From: Welwitschia mirabilis
Taxonomy: Eukaryota > Gnetophyta > Gnetopsida > Welwitschiales
DNA length: 64,000 bases
Direction of reading: 5' to 3'
Assembly: GCA_051453625.1 (NCBI GenBank)
Contig: JBOZIK010000001.1
Span: 89,090,776-89,154,775, forward strand
Below the pieces are notes generated by a model, which was given only the letters and a program-made list of their open reading frames with translations, did not search any database and was not told where the DNA came from. Positions 10,638 to 22,279 of this stretch are shown here, piece after piece. A program made the translations under genes and the position numbers. How positions within the stretch are numbered: the first letter of the stretch is position 1; each line of letters begins with the position of its first letter.

Positions 10638-11333
10638 TGTTAACATACAAAAATTGACATTTATATCAAGTGTCTCAGATTAATTTCTTGTAAATGAAGC
10701 ATTAATTAATCTTTTAATCATAAAATATGTTTTTATTAATTTTAAAATAAAATTTAATATTATTCTTTTCTCTATAATAATTGCAGATATTTAGCCATGT
10801 TTTAGAACATATGATAGAAGACGGATATAATTCTACATAAAATAAATAGTGGTAATGGAGACATTAGGTGATGACATGTAGTAGCATTTAAAGACATGTG
10901 GCAGAGGCATGTAAAGGTGTCAATGGATACATGTTGTAATAATACTATTTGGTAGAGAAATTTGGCTCTAAAGACCATATGTTAAACTCGTCATAATTAA
11001 GATTCAACCTATGGCTATATGATGATCTCCACTAAATGGTACAAGATAACCTCCATCAAATGCTAAATAAGAAAGAGTCTACCCAATGCTAGAGGATAGA
11101 ATCTTATGTATCTAATACTATAATACAACCTCCACTAAATGCTATAAGATAAAATCTTATCTACATAATACTAAATGATGAAGATTCTACCTAATGCTAT
11201 AAGCTAAGGGCTCTCAACTACCTTAACCTTACCCTCACTTATAAAAGGGCCTTGATCCCTCATTTGTAATCATCCTTCATTTGGACAAGGCACAAAAGCT
11301 TTGAAGCGTTAAGGCACAATGGCCTTTTGAGTC
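10638..11333 (+). repeat. Gy-P 3' LTR, truncated (unit 1)
   Basis: Starts TGTTAACATACAAA and keeps U3 with the TATA box (11238-11248), then stops at GGCCTTTTGAGT. The last about 640 bases of the LTR, the target duplication and the start of the Cop RT segment are missing compared with 25785-26750. Confidence 0.82.
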
Positions 11334-12400
11334 TTAGTACATTAACACATGGACTACTAATTATTTTAATAGTTAAGTAACTCTTTTTTCAATGTAATAA
11401 TTTGTAAGGAGGTTGATTTTTCATGTTCCTCTTTCTTCTCCTCATCATTGTCTGGTTGTATATGTTGGTTATTAGTAGTTCATTCAAATTGTATAGGCAT
11501 AGAATCATTCCATACATAAATAGATGTTAAGTCCGTATATTAATCTCAACATTTATAGTCTTCTATATTACTCATGTTTTTTTGTTGAGAACTCAGTAGG
11601 CTTTACTAATCATTAAATATCCAAGAAAAATACCTTCATTAATATTAGAGTCGAATTTTCCAAGTTTATCTTTTTTCATTTAGGATAACGCATTTTAAAC
11701 CAAAAACATAAAATTAACTTATAAAGGTTTCTTACTTAACCATAGCTGATATGGAGTTTTAGAAGTGAAACATCTTACCCAAACTTTGTTTGAGATATAA
11801 AAAATTATATTAATGTATTTTTTTCCAAAAAGGGTAAAAAACTATTGATCATTCATTAATGTCCTTATTGTGTCATATTATAGCTACTCTGTTTTGTTTT
11901 GCTACTCTCAGAGTTGAGAGTATGTCAAATTACTTACAAAAGCTCCTAAGACTTACATTATTTAATTCTATACCAGTGTCACTTCTTATTATTTTAATAC
12001 TATAAACTTTCTAATTTTGTAATCTAATATACAACTTAAAAAATGTGTTGAAGGCCTCATCCTTATGTGCAATGAAGGATATCCATGTAAAATGATAATA
12101 ATCATCAATAATATTTAAGTAATATCTTTTCTTACTAGTACCTTTAGTAGCAGATGGACCAACAATATTAAGAGCAGAAGATTCAAAGAACGTTTACTAA
12201 AGACAGAATTTTTCTTACCAATGCTTAATCTTGTTTGCTTCACTTTTTAACAAGTTTCACAAATTCTATCATTAAAATTTTGGAATTTGGAAATCTTCTT
12301 ACTATATCCTTTGAGGAGAAGGTCTTTTATAGATTCTTGTTTACATGTCTAAGCATTTTGTACCACATCTTTGCATCATTTATAGTACTTAACAAATACT
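11334..12400 (-). pseudogene. Cop integrase and GAG-pre-integrase remnant (unit 1)
   Basis: Minus-strand translation from right to left: the pre-integrase motif WYKMLRHVN (about 12345-12372) with a decayed zinc finger (FVKLVKK near 12241); a decayed core with Leu-rich FSxPRVPQ-like text near 11890-11915; then LGKFDSNINEGIFLGY (about 11600-11670), the C-terminal signature of copia integrase. The linker towards RT follows to 11345, where the deletion ends it. Many stops and frameshifts. Full DDE residues cannot be followed. Same region: 26990-27820 and 41560-42620. Confidence 0.82.
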
Positions 12401-13470
12401 TGGTAATTTTATTAGTAAATATGTTACAATGTGGTAATAGAAGCATTTGATTTTTCATACTCAATAAATAGAACTTTATTTTACTTGCATTCCTTAATAA
12501 CATAATTATTTTTGATAAAAGTTACTAAAAAATTTACATCGCATAAGTGACTTATACTAAGTAAATTATATTACAAAACTTTAACGTAAAACACATTTTT
12601 CACCTTAGCTAGATTACCTCCACTAATCGTTTTAATACCTCTAACTAATACTTCTATGTTATTTCAAAAGGTGATCACTCCTTTGTATTACTTAACCAAT
12701 GAAATGAAACAATATTTATACATGTCATGTATCTATAGCTCCCACAATTAACATATCAATTATGTCTCTTTATAACTCATAAGGTAACTTATTTAAAGAG
12801 AGATCTCCTTGATTTAGGAATCCATTCCTCCTTTAATTTTACTTGTATTAAATGTTATATCATTCTCCTTATCCTAGTGGTATTGTTAATATAGTATCTT
12901 CTAGTAAATGTACATGCATAATTAAATTGATAATGATCACATTTATGTAATAATAATAAGTAATATTGTTAAAAGTTCAATGCTTACACCTTAGCTTAGA
13001 GTTCCACTTCTTAAAAATTAATGTCTTCTTTCCTTGGGTTAATTTTTCATTAACATTCTTTACATCTAAGAGATATGATCTAACATCTTCCAACTCACAT
13101 GCTGGTTTATTAATCTCAGTTATAAGTGCTAAGTTTTTATTTATCTATCTATTAGAAGAACTCTTTTTCTATTCATAAACTAATTCATGATTATGATATA
13201 ATTTCTTCATCTTAGGATATACTTTTTGCAACTTAATAAATTCTTTAGAAATTAAATCATATTTCTTAAAGTGTCATACTTTCTTTGCCTTTACTTTCGA
13301 ATTTCTCATCATTTCCTTCCTCTTCTTTACTACTTTGGGTATGGATGATGATCATGTAGCATATATGAGAAATTCCCTTATTTGAAATATCTACTTCTAT
13401 GACATCTTCATCTTCATCTTAACTTGTGAAGAATAATTTTTTTTCCTTGGGATTTTTCTTTTATTCTTTT
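12400..13470 (-). other. Cop gag-integrase interval (unit 1), protease not seen
   Basis: In an intact copia element the aspartic protease lies here. I can find no D(S/T)G-type motif in any frame. The homologous intervals 27820-28980 and 42760-43780 are equally decayed. The ORFs at 12235-12450 and 12966-13178 on the plus strand are chance openings opposite it. Confidence 0.4.
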
Positions 13471-13474
13471 TTAT

Positions 13475-14480
13475 GCAAATAGTTATAGCTAGGACATTTT
13501 AATGCTAAACATCCTTATCCTTTACAAGCCTAATATTATAATCTAGAAATATCATTCTTAAAAGAATAATTAGAACTACAAAAAGACTTATCTTTAAAAT
13601 TACTTTTTGCTTTAAATCCTAATGATTTTCTATAGTCATCCTTTTTTTTAAATAATATTTCATAAGAGAAGTGTCTTGAGACATCTTGTGATTAGAGTAA
13701 GTTCTTTATCTATATCATCTTTTAAATCATTTGCATTTGATGATGACTTTTCCTTCCATTTAAATATTTGTCTTGAGATTTTACTTGCCTTAGAAATAAT
13801 GAATTTATCCTTTATGAAACAATATTAGATGAGTTTCATCTCATACGCTATCAAAGCACTTTGTAGTTCTTCAATCTTTATGCTGTTAAAATCTCTTAAT
13901 TCTTTCATTATTCTTGTCTTCATTTTGTACTCTAGAGTTAAGGATCTAACCATTCTATAAATCACCTTACCCTCTAGAAGATCTCTACTAAGCTCACAAA
14001 TAGCATTCAAAATGTTATTAACCCTTGTGAAGTATTTGTATATTGTATTTCCATCATTTATCTTCAAGTTCTCATACTGATTCATCCAAATCAAGAGTTT
14101 TAATTTCTTGATAAATAAGGTTCCTTTATATGTACATTCCAAAACATTTCATATCTTCTTATTAGTCTTTCATTTAGCTATCTAGTTGAACTCTTCCATA
14201 GCAAGGACTAAATAAAGAGAATTCTTTACCTTTAAATTATACATGAAGGCTATCTTATCTTATTTTTTCCATTTTCTCCTAGGCTTGAATTGTATGAGAG
14301 TGTTTTCTATAGTATTCATGAAGGTTCTTGTTGGTTTTATGTATCCATATTTAATGATTGATTAAACCTAAAGATCAAAAAACTATAAGTACACCCATAT
14401 CCTTTTCTTTCAATAAGTATAGTTTAACCATCAAAAAGTGGAGGCCTAATGGATGACATTCCTTTTAGAGTTTACTTAAG
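13475..14480 (-). pseudogene. Cop gag remnant (unit 1)
   Basis: Best preserved coding piece of Cop. The N-terminus IRPPLFDG (about 14430-14455) is the usual start of copia gag. An open 105-residue stretch at 13825-14142 carries KLLIWMNQYENLKI, YFTRVNNILNAICEL and LQSALIAYEMKLI, matching the helical capsid-like UBN2/gag domain. A zinc-knuckle remnant, CKG-GCLALKCPS in translation, lies near 13480-13545. Frameshifts separate the three parts. In a live element this would form the virus-like particle shell. Same gene at 28985-29960, and only its C-terminal part in unit 3. Confidence 0.85.
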
Positions 14481-14506
14481 AATGTTACTCTTTTTTATAA
14501 GTAACT

Positions 14507-14518
14507 TCTTTGATATCA
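14507..14518 (-). other. Cop primer-binding site (initiator tRNA-Met), decayed
   Basis: Plus strand TCTTTGATATCA compares with GCTCTGATACCA, the complement of the canonical TGGTATCAGAGC site: nine of twelve match and two of the differences are transitions. It lies just outside gag, as expected. In unit 2 this spot is degraded beyond recognition. Confidence 0.5.
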
Positions 14519-14521
14519 CTT

Positions 14522-14550
14522 TAGGATTAGGATTATTAAACTTAGAGGAT
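14522..14550 (-). repeat. Stub of Cop 5' LTR cut by Gy-M (unit 1)
   Basis: Short stretch between the Cop primer site and the Gy-M target duplication. By position it is the inner end of the Cop 5' LTR, whose remainder resumes at 46278. Its partner in the left LTR would lie before base 1, so this is inference. Confidence 0.4.
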
Positions 14551-14555
14551 AGGAT
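14551..14555. repeat. Gy-M target-site duplication, left copy, AGGAT
   Basis: AGGAT precedes the Gy-M 3' LTR. Unit 2 has AGGGT at 30036-30040, and AGGGT follows the Gy-M 5' LTR at 46273-46277. The unit 1 copy differs by one G-to-A transition. Confidence 0.7.
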
Positions 14556-15809
14556 TGTTGTAGTGTGTATTTATGCAATGTTACATCCTTAATCAAATCC
14601 TATTAATCATAAATATATGCACAAATACAACACACTAATACAAATGGGAGTGAACCTAAATGTCATAATTTCATCAAAGGCATAGGAGAGAAGAAAAAAA
14701 TTAATTTCAAACAAAATGTTAATGTACTTCCTAAGTACAAAAAAATACTAGTGTAAATTAAACCATGTAAGTAAACACACTTATGCAAATGAAATGTAAA
14801 ACTAATCTAAATGCAACATCTATTCAATTACCAAATCAACCTATCATGGAGATCAACCCTGTATAACCTAGATTAATCAAGGAAATTTTCACTAATCAAG
14901 ATTAACCTAAGCTACTAGGTGAATTAAATAGGATATGAAAAAAAGGTAAGTTAATCTAGAAAATAAAATGCAATGTGTCTAAACTACCACTATCAACCTT
15001 AACAAAGGTTGCCCTTGTAAATCGATATCACACATGAATCTGTCATAGCATCATAAGAAACATAAAATAAAGGAGATGCACATAATAAAAAATATAAAAA
15101 GAAAAATAAATTCTTGATTATATTCAAGCCAACATTGATGTTACAAAGTAGTAAAACCTCAATGAAGGATGTATAATCCAACACTAAGGACAAAGGCTCT
15201 CTACAACAATAAAAGATGAATCTCTTACCCTTCAATCTTCTTTTATAAGAATTTTCAGTGTTAAAAAAGATTAAGTTAGAGTCAAGGATGATGAAGATCC
15301 TTTTTACAAATAAAGACTCTAAAATGGCAAACAATAATAGATGTAGTAAAACCCTAATGGCTACACAAGAAGGCACATGACATATGGTGAAAACTTGATG
15401 AAGTTTAATAAAGAGTTATTTTTAGGTGATGTTTTTTGGGTAGTTTAGGCATCATGGGAGATGATGCCACATCATACAGGATCCAAATTAGTTACCAGAT
15501 TAGTCTAGTAAATGTCCTAGTCAGCATCAAAACTTCAATCATTTGTATTGTCATCTGGATGATAAGATGGATGATGGGCTTTGTAAAGATATTTCTTATG
15601 TTAAATCAACCTCTTTGATTATAGGATTTCTAATTCAGATAGGAAGTATTGTAATTTGTCTTAAATGCCATCAATCATAATGAAATTGAATGTTTTTATG
15701 ATATTTGCCTTGTCTCTCCATTATCATTGAAACTTAGCATAAACCAATATAATGTCATGTGAAACTACTCAAATACCTTATCAAATATATATAATTTTGC
15801 ATCACCACG
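14556..15809 (-). repeat. Gy-M 3' LTR (unit 1)
   Basis: About 1.25 kb, starting TGTTGTAGTGTGTATTT and aligning with 30041-31257 and with the 5' LTR 45013-46272. It is followed directly by the polypurine tract complement. The ORFs at 14999-15376 (minus) and 15436-15618 (plus) lie inside it and recur only as LTR text (30511-30777, 45521-45787), so I do not call them genes. Confidence 0.85.
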
Positions 15810-15823
15810 TAGCCTCCCACTTA
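15810..15823 (-). other. Gy-M polypurine tract (unit 1)
   Basis: Plus strand TAGCCTCCCACTTA, that is TAAGTGGGAGGCTA on the coding strand, abutting the 3' LTR. Counterpart at 31258-31271 (TAGCCTCCTACTTA). Confidence 0.65.
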
Positions 15824-16339
15824 ATGTCATTAGTTCCTAATAAACCTAGGTGAACAACCATGATTACAAGTCAAATTAACTAAAGATAAATCAACTAGAA
15901 AGCTATAAAATAAACTTAAACATAATCACAGAAATCCCAAAATGTAAAACAAAAACATTGAAAATAGATAACTAAAAATTTTATCTATGTAGAGTAACTA
16001 GTCATACTATCATCTTATGGTTGTTTAAATGATGAAGGGAATGATAGGTTTAAAAATTATTCTTGAAAAACAAAAACCTTCAAATTTTTTTTTAGAAAGA
16101 TAAACATTAGAACATAAGAAAATTAACATCCCCCTACTTAAATGTATAGCACATTATAAAATAATCATATGTAATATAAAAAATTATCATTATGAAATAT
16201 CTCAATAATATGTAGATAATGTGTACAATATCTCAACAATAAAAATGAACATAATAATACTCAAAAAAATGATGTATATATAAAGTCATGAGTTCAAGTA
16301 CAATCCATAGAGCGAAGATACATAGTACAATATAATAAA

Positions 16340-17430
16340 TCACCCCTTTTGTCATGCCAAAATAGACTCATGATGTATCATAGACTTAGGTGTAGATGAA
16401 GAAGATGGAGGATGCTCAGGATCTATAGGGAAATGGTGGTCAATGGCTACGATGATAAAATGAGTAGTCTCATCTCCCTGTACTCTGATTGCCTCTGGGA
16501 TACTGACAAGAACACCATACTTAATGCATAATATGAAATTACACATATTTGTTAGCTACTCATTGGTGTGCTAAAATCTTCTTTTAACAGTAAATATCCT
16601 TTGATGTAGATCAGTAAAGTCTCGGTTTATAACCTCTATAAGGCCCTGTGCTATGTCAAGTAGGAGAGTTTGAGTCTACTCAATGATAATGCCAACATAG
16701 GTCTCTATACTTGAGGTCTTTTTCCTTCTCCTGGAACTTGTATGCCTAAATTCAATAGGTAATAATATGATGTTTAAAGATGTGTAAGTCTCTACTTACC
16801 CATAGGCTCAGGTATACTAAATCATTTGAACATAGCTGAGAGGAGGCATGGATATCCTAGAGTCTGTCTCTGATGAGCTTTAAACATCATCCTAAGTTTC
16901 TTTCAAATGAATGTTGGAAGGTCCATTTGCTCCCCTTGTCTAAAGACTACTAGCATTTGTAAATGCATTACCATGGCATGACTATCATAGAAGAAAATAT
17001 TGATGTTATGAATCAATCCTCTGTGTAAAATTTAATAGGTAGGTGATAAATGCGTCAACAAAACTTCTTACCTATCACTAGTAACATCAGCTGGAATATC
17101 TAATGCATCATAAGCACGAGTTCCTCTATACTACTAGTTAAATGAATGTGCATTCTTCTAATGCCACATAATTTAGTAACTATAGTGATGGAACTTAAGA
17201 GAATAGATATCTCATGGCCACTGATAATAGCTATAATCATATCAACCAAGTAGTCACCAGTGTCAAATCACCTCTTTATGTGCATCATGTCATAAAACTC
17301 TTTGGTCTTTGAGGCATAGTAAACCTCATATTCTTCCACTATCCATATAAATTATAACTTAGTAAATATTTAATATACCTCTGAGTTAATCCTACTCATA
17401 TAATCTTCCAAATATTTCTCTACATGGATA
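16340..17430 (-). pseudogene. Gy-M frame between integrase and 3' LTR, unknown (unit 1)
   Basis: A decayed minus-strand frame recurs at 31800-32810. Words shared by both copies include the C-terminal IPEAIRVQGDETTHFI and HPPSSSSTPK (16352-16546), and upstream EVYYASETKEFYDIIHI, HIHSSSSIKKCRAYD and LLPTYQILHRGLIH, read most clearly in unit 2. The inferred product would exceed 350 residues and is polar with a Ser/Pro-rich tail. I see no signal peptide or membrane segment. Position between integrase and LTR is where Athila elements carry an env-like frame. It also recalls plant-transposon proteins of unknown function, but I cannot assign a family. Confidence 0.5.
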
Positions 17431-19800
17431 GAAGATGACTAAATAAAAAGTAATTGAGCCTATCGAGTTGATGGATGCATGGGCTCTGCATGCTTAATCA
17501 TGGATGGGAGTAGTGGGTCTACCTCCTATAGTGATACCTTGGTTTTTACTTCATCCTCAACCTATCTAGCTCATCATGTGCATGGCCTAATTAGATACAA
17601 ACGCAAAGTACATCATGCGAGATTAAGTGAAAATTGTTAAAATGTGTCTCATGTAAATCTCAAAAGAATTTAAAAATCCCTTTTTGTATAAAAATAATAA
17701 AAATATGTCATGTTCCCCTCAAGAGAATTAATATGTCCCATATTTCCTAATCATGTAAAGCTAAAAGTGCGAAACATGAGAAAAATCAAAAAGTATAAAA
17801 TAGATGGTCCCCACAAAAGGTCAAAAATAAAAGTTCTCAAATCAAAAATACAATCTAGTATAAGTGTAGAGCTCATCATTTTGATTAATTTATTTATAAG
17901 GATTACTACATTTTTACTTATGATTTTTGAGAAAAGCAGTTTTAAAGATAAGACCTAATTCTACCTCATAAAATGCAAAAAATTAGAGATCTTGAAAAAT
18001 ACTTAATAAAAATTAGATTCTTAAGTACCAAATCTAAAATAACAAAAAATAAATGATATATGTGAAAACTATGCTCTAAAAGGTTGAAAAACTAGAGAAA
18101 AATAAAAAAATAATAAGAGAGAGAAAAAGATAACTCATTTTGATAAAACTATTGAACTCTCACTATCTAGGACACGAAATCAACTAGTGCAAGATTCAAA
18201 ACATCGATGGGCCTAGTGTGACATGTGGATCATAAAACAATGGATAGAAATGACTTAAGAATGAAGAAAAAAATGTGGAAAAAGAAGTTTAGTCATGGTT
18301 TTATCTCACTATCATCCGGTCATGTTGTTTAGACTATAGGGCTAGGATGACTATTAGAAAATTTCAGAGTATTATCCACTTGGTCATCTGGATGACTAGG
18401 CAGACAACAAGACTTAAAATTTTTTTATAAAAATAAAAATTTCAACTTAACAAATTAGGCTTAAATGTTAGTGTAAAGGCATCAAAATTTATCAGAAATT
18501 CTAAAAGATAAGAAATGGTGAGGAATCATAATTAATAAGGGTAAAAAATAAGAAACACTCAAAGAATCAAAAGATATGGCAATGAAAATGTACTAAGTAG
18601 GATGAATCATAATAAATAATACTGAACAAATATGTCTAGACTTAAAAAATAATCATGAAAATATATAGAACTTCAAAACACTTAAAGGAACAACATAAAN
18701 NNNNNNNNNTGAAAATTGTAAAAAACATCATCTAACCAAAATACTAAAATAAATTCAATGTTTATTAATAAAACAACATGAGTGAAAATAAAAATAATAA
18801 TAAGGAAATTACTAAATGATAAGTTCTTAAAAATAATGATAAAAATGTACAAAAGTGAATTTAAAATAACAAACCAGATAACTAAAGAAAAAGCAAAATA
18901 AAAATGGACAACTAAAAACATGAAGAAGATAATGTACCTCCCCTAAATTCTAACCTAACAAACTCCCTTGAAAGATATCATAAAGTTACTTGAGTAAATA
19001 TGTATGATAAAATATACCAACTCTATAAATTTCCACTCAATAAGATAATGATTATGATGATATCAAAGATCAAATGCTTCAAATAATGAATGACAAGATC
19101 AAAAGCTCTTTAAAAATAAACTTACCTTCTCACATCCTAAAACACACTCCAATCCTTAAAAGTGAAATGATCATGTGGGAATCCTAAAAGTTTAGGAAAC
19201 AAGAAATGCCTTTGATAATACTAGGAATACCACTGGTCCCATAGTCTTAAAGTTTTATTACTATATTCCATTATGGAGGGAGTGCAACTAAAACAAGAGA
19301 AGTAAGAACTCATGAAGCATGACCAACTGACTCCCTAGTGGAGTTCACATAGCTACCAATGCTATCAAATATCCTTTTAGAAAAATTTACCTTAGTGTGA
19401 TAGGAAATCATAGTGATCATGTATTTTAGCATAGATACAACACATCATGATCATTATTCATTTTTAAAATATTTTTTACATGATCACACACTCAGAAAAA
19501 TGAAGGTAAAGAAGTAAGATAAAATATAGAAAAGAACACACTTAAATAATTAAAGACCTCACACCATTGAAAAAAAGTAAAAACTAAGTCATCTTCCTTC
19601 AAAATGAAGTTTATAAATATGTGAATGTCTTGAAAGTAGGTGAATCCAATCTTATCACTATAAAATACCTAAGTACAAATACTAGTTATAGAATCTTCAT
19701 AAAGCAAATACATAAGTAAAGTTAAAGATGATCAAGTAATATCATAGCATCCACCAAAGGAATTGGCTAAGAGAGAATTTAGTTAATTATGGGAAGAAGG
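17431..19800 (-). other. Gy-M non-coding AT-rich spacer (unit 1)
   Basis: A-rich on the plus strand, no supported frame, 10-base gap at 18700-18709. Carries TCATCnGGATGA-type palindromes near 18310-18400. The ORFs at 17710-17958 and 18682-18921 have no counterpart frames in unit 2 and are dismissed. Confidence 0.5.
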
Positions 19801-19839
19801 TCATCCTCATTAAGAGAAACCTCCAAGATAATTGCTTCT

Positions 19840-21125
19840 ATCATATTCAAGGTTTCATCAAAAGGTTTTTTATATATTTTAACCTTTGTCCATTAACTCT
19901 CTAAATTTTCCTAGTGTCTAAGTTGGAAATCTTAATGAAGCCATTATAATGTACTTTCTTTATAAGATAAGGACCTAACCATTTAGAGGTCAACTTGTTA
20001 TGTAAAAGATGCATTCTAGTGTTATATAAAAGAACAAGTTGACTAGGTTTAAAATTTTTATGAAGTAATGTTTTATCATATTTGAACTTAGGTTGGGATT
20101 TGTAAATAAATTAATGATGTATGGCATTTATAGGGTTTTTATCTAAGTGATTAAGTTGGGATAATCTATTTTTATGATTTCATAAAGATCTACAAGATTA
20201 AGTTAATGGGAAGCATGATAAGAGTTATAGCACACATGAATATGTAAAATACAAAATTTTCTATAACAAAAGTTCATAAGATAGAAACCAAGATAATTAT
20301 GCCAAGTAGTACAGTGAGCCTAAAGAACATCATTAAGATTAGAATTCTAAGATTTATTATTAATAAAGATACATTTTTGAATCATTTTCTTTATTTCTCT
20401 ATTTACATCTTTATCTTAACCATTAGTATGTGGATGATAAGCATAAGCTTCTCTATGTTTAATTCTAGTAAATAAAAGAATTCTCCTAAAAAGATTATTA
20501 ATAAAATAAGTTTATTAATCACTAATGATAACTCTAGGAAAACCGAAATATTAGACAATATGAGTTCTAATAAAATTATAAACAATTCGAGAATCATTCA
20601 TAAAAGTAGAAATAGCATTAACTCATTAAGTAACATAATTAAAAATGATTAAAATGTAATTCTTATCATTAGAAGGTGGTTTGATAGGGCCTATGAAATT
20701 AATTTCCTAACAATAAAAAGGTTCATATTCAAGAATAGGATTAAGGGGTATATTATGAGAATGAATAAGGCTACCATAATGTTGACAAGAATTACATCTT
20801 CTAGAAAAATAAAAGAGTTCTAAAAAAGACTAGGCTAATAAAAACCAAAGTGAAGAATTTTTATTGCTATTTTTTATCCAATAAAATGGCCTCCACAAAT
20901 ACCACCATGGTAAAAATGAAGGATGTATAATTTTTTCCATTCAAGCACACATTTTCTTATAATTTTATCTTTGCACATATGGTAAAGATGTGGATCTATC
21001 AATTAATAATTGCCTATTCTATAGAGAAAATATTTCTTTGATGATGAATTCAACATTATGGTGTTTTCATGATAACAAGATAATTAACTATATTAGCATA
21101 CCAAGGAGAAGGATTAGTAGAAGAT
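19840..21125 (-). pseudogene. Gy-M integrase remnant (unit 1)
   Basis: Minus-strand motifs in order: PWYANIVNYLV (about 21075-21112), the RNase H to integrase linker of Athila/Tat; an HHCC zinc-finger region with RKCV and H-G-G...GGH text (about 20880-20960); the core region opposite 20500-20720; and the C-terminal NLDTRKI-RVNGQRLKYI (about 19870-19925), the family's usual KVNGxRLK tail. It would join element DNA to host DNA. Multiple stops. The counterpart in unit 2 (35290-36560) is easier to read. The ORF at 20403-20597 is an out-of-frame shadow. Confidence 0.8.
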
Positions 21126-21129
21126 ATGA

Positions 21130-21773
21130 NNNNNNNNNNNNNNNNNNNNNNNNNNNNNNNNNNNNNNNNNNNNNNNNNNNNNNNNNNNNNNNNNNNNNNN
21201 NNNNNNNNNNNNNNNNNNNNNNNNNNNNNNNNNNNNNNNNNNNNNNNNNNNNNNNNNNNNNNNNNNNNNNNNNNNNNNNNNNNNNNNNNNNNNNNNNNNN
21301 NNNNNNNNNNNNNNNNNNNNNNNNNNNNNNNNNNNNNNNNNNNNNNNNNNNNNNNNNNNNNNNNNNNNNNNNNNNNNNNNNNNNNNNNNNNNNNNNNNNN
21401 NNNNNNNNNNNNNNNNNNNNNNNNNNNNNNNNNNNNNNNNNNNNNNNNNNNNNNNNNNNNNNNNNNNNNNNNNNNNNNNNNNNNNNNNNNNNNNNNNNNN
21501 NNNNNNNNNNNNNNNNNNNNNNNNNNNNNNNNNNNNNNNNNNNNNNNNNNNNNNNNNNNNNNNNNNNNNNNNNNNNNNNNNNNNNNNNNNNNNNNNNNNN
21601 NNNNNNNNNNNNNNNNNNNNNNNNNNNNNNNNNNNNNNNNNNNNNNNNNNNNNNNNNNNNNNNNNNNNNNNNNNNNNNNNNNNNNNNNNNNNNNNNNNNN
21701 NNNNNNNNNNNNNNNNNNNNNNNNNNNNNNNNNNNNNNNNNNNNNNNNNNNNNNNNNNNNNNNNNNNNNNNNN
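21130..21773. other. Assembly gap (644 N) in Gy-M RNase H
   Basis: Unknown bases. The homologous interval in unit 2 (about 36557-36675) is only about 120 bases, so either the gap length is wrong or unit 1 holds an insertion. The long ORFs spanning it are artefacts of N translation. Confidence 0.9.
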
Positions 21774-22279
21774 ATCCATGATGGTAAGATTAAATTATTG
21801 CATGAGGAGAATCCATCTAATGTGTCTAGCTTTAGAATCTATTTTGGTCATGAGGTATCTAATAGAAACATGATGAATATAAAAATTTATATAAAAGCCT
21901 AAAAAATAGTATTTAAGATTATCGAATCAAAAGATTATGGCCAACATTTTTTCTTAGTAATAGTATAATTTGATTGAGCTTTAGACAAAGTTTTGATATG
22001 ATAAGATATTTTGATATGATAAGATATAACTTTAAAATCATTTTCATATTTTTATCCAAGAATCCCATCCATCGTAATATTACTAGAATGACACATTAAT
22101 TCAAAATATTTATTCTAATTAGGTTCCATTACAATAGATATAAAGATATTTTATCTTTAAGTGTTTCAAAAGTAAGCTAACAAGATTAATTCCATTCACA
22201 TTTACCTTTCTTTTTTAAGTAATGAGTAAAGGGGTTTAAAAATTTTAGCATAATCCTAAATAAAATGATGATAAAAACC
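21774..22279 (-). pseudogene. Gy-M reverse transcriptase thumb and RNase H remnant (unit 1)
   Basis: Reading the minus strand from 22279: GFYHHFI-DYAKIFKPLYSLLK, the RT thumb and connection (GFYRRFIxDFSKIAxPL in the family), then CEWN and TFETLKD, then RNase H text that ends near LRYYL/HVNVYID-like words to 21774. The thumb is cut precisely at the array junction. Upstream RT palm is not in this unit. Confidence 0.8.

Larger units (their letters stand above)
5503..11333 (+). mobile_element. Gy-P: non-autonomous Ty3/gypsy (Athila/Tat-type) element, truncated
   Basis: Order is 5' LTR (5503-6821), tRNA-Asp primer site (6827-6844), leader, one decayed unknown reading frame, non-coding DNA, polypurine tract (10621-10637) and the first about 700 bases of the 3' LTR (from 10638). 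The interior is only about 3.8 kb and I find no protease, RT or integrase motif in it. It therefore looks like a non-autonomous element that borrowed the machinery of an Athila/Tat relative. The 3' LTR is cut by a deletion here but is complete in units 2 and 3. Confidence 0.8.
7729..22279. repeat. Tandem array unit 1 (about 14.55 kb)
   Basis: Contains Gy-P interior and part of its 3' LTR, Cop integrase and gag, the Cop primer site, the Gy-M 3' LTR and the Gy-M 3' half up to the RT thumb. The same order recurs at 22280-37155. Private changes are a 157-bp duplication at 9331-9644, loss of about 970 bases at 11333, and a 644-base gap at 21130-21773. Confidence 0.88.

Noticed and set aside
11000-11215. 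CRISPR-like array
   Set aside because: Short sub-repeats in the Gy-P LTR are degenerate, have irregular spacing and no unique spacers, and the DNA is plant nuclear.
14999-15376. 125-codon minus-strand ORF, with relatives at 30511-30777 and 45521-45787
   Set aside because: All three lie at the same place in the Gy-M LTR. LTRs are non-coding and the apparent conservation is just the shared LTR sequence; the lengths differ.
16340-17430. Naming the Gy-M extra frame as an env or plant-transposon domain
   Set aside because: Position and a few words are suggestive but I see no diagnostic motif, so it is left as unknown.
20990-21902. ORFs of 221-263 codons around 21000-21900
   Set aside because: They consist of unknown residues read through the 644-base gap; the real coding strand here is the decayed Gy-M RNase H.
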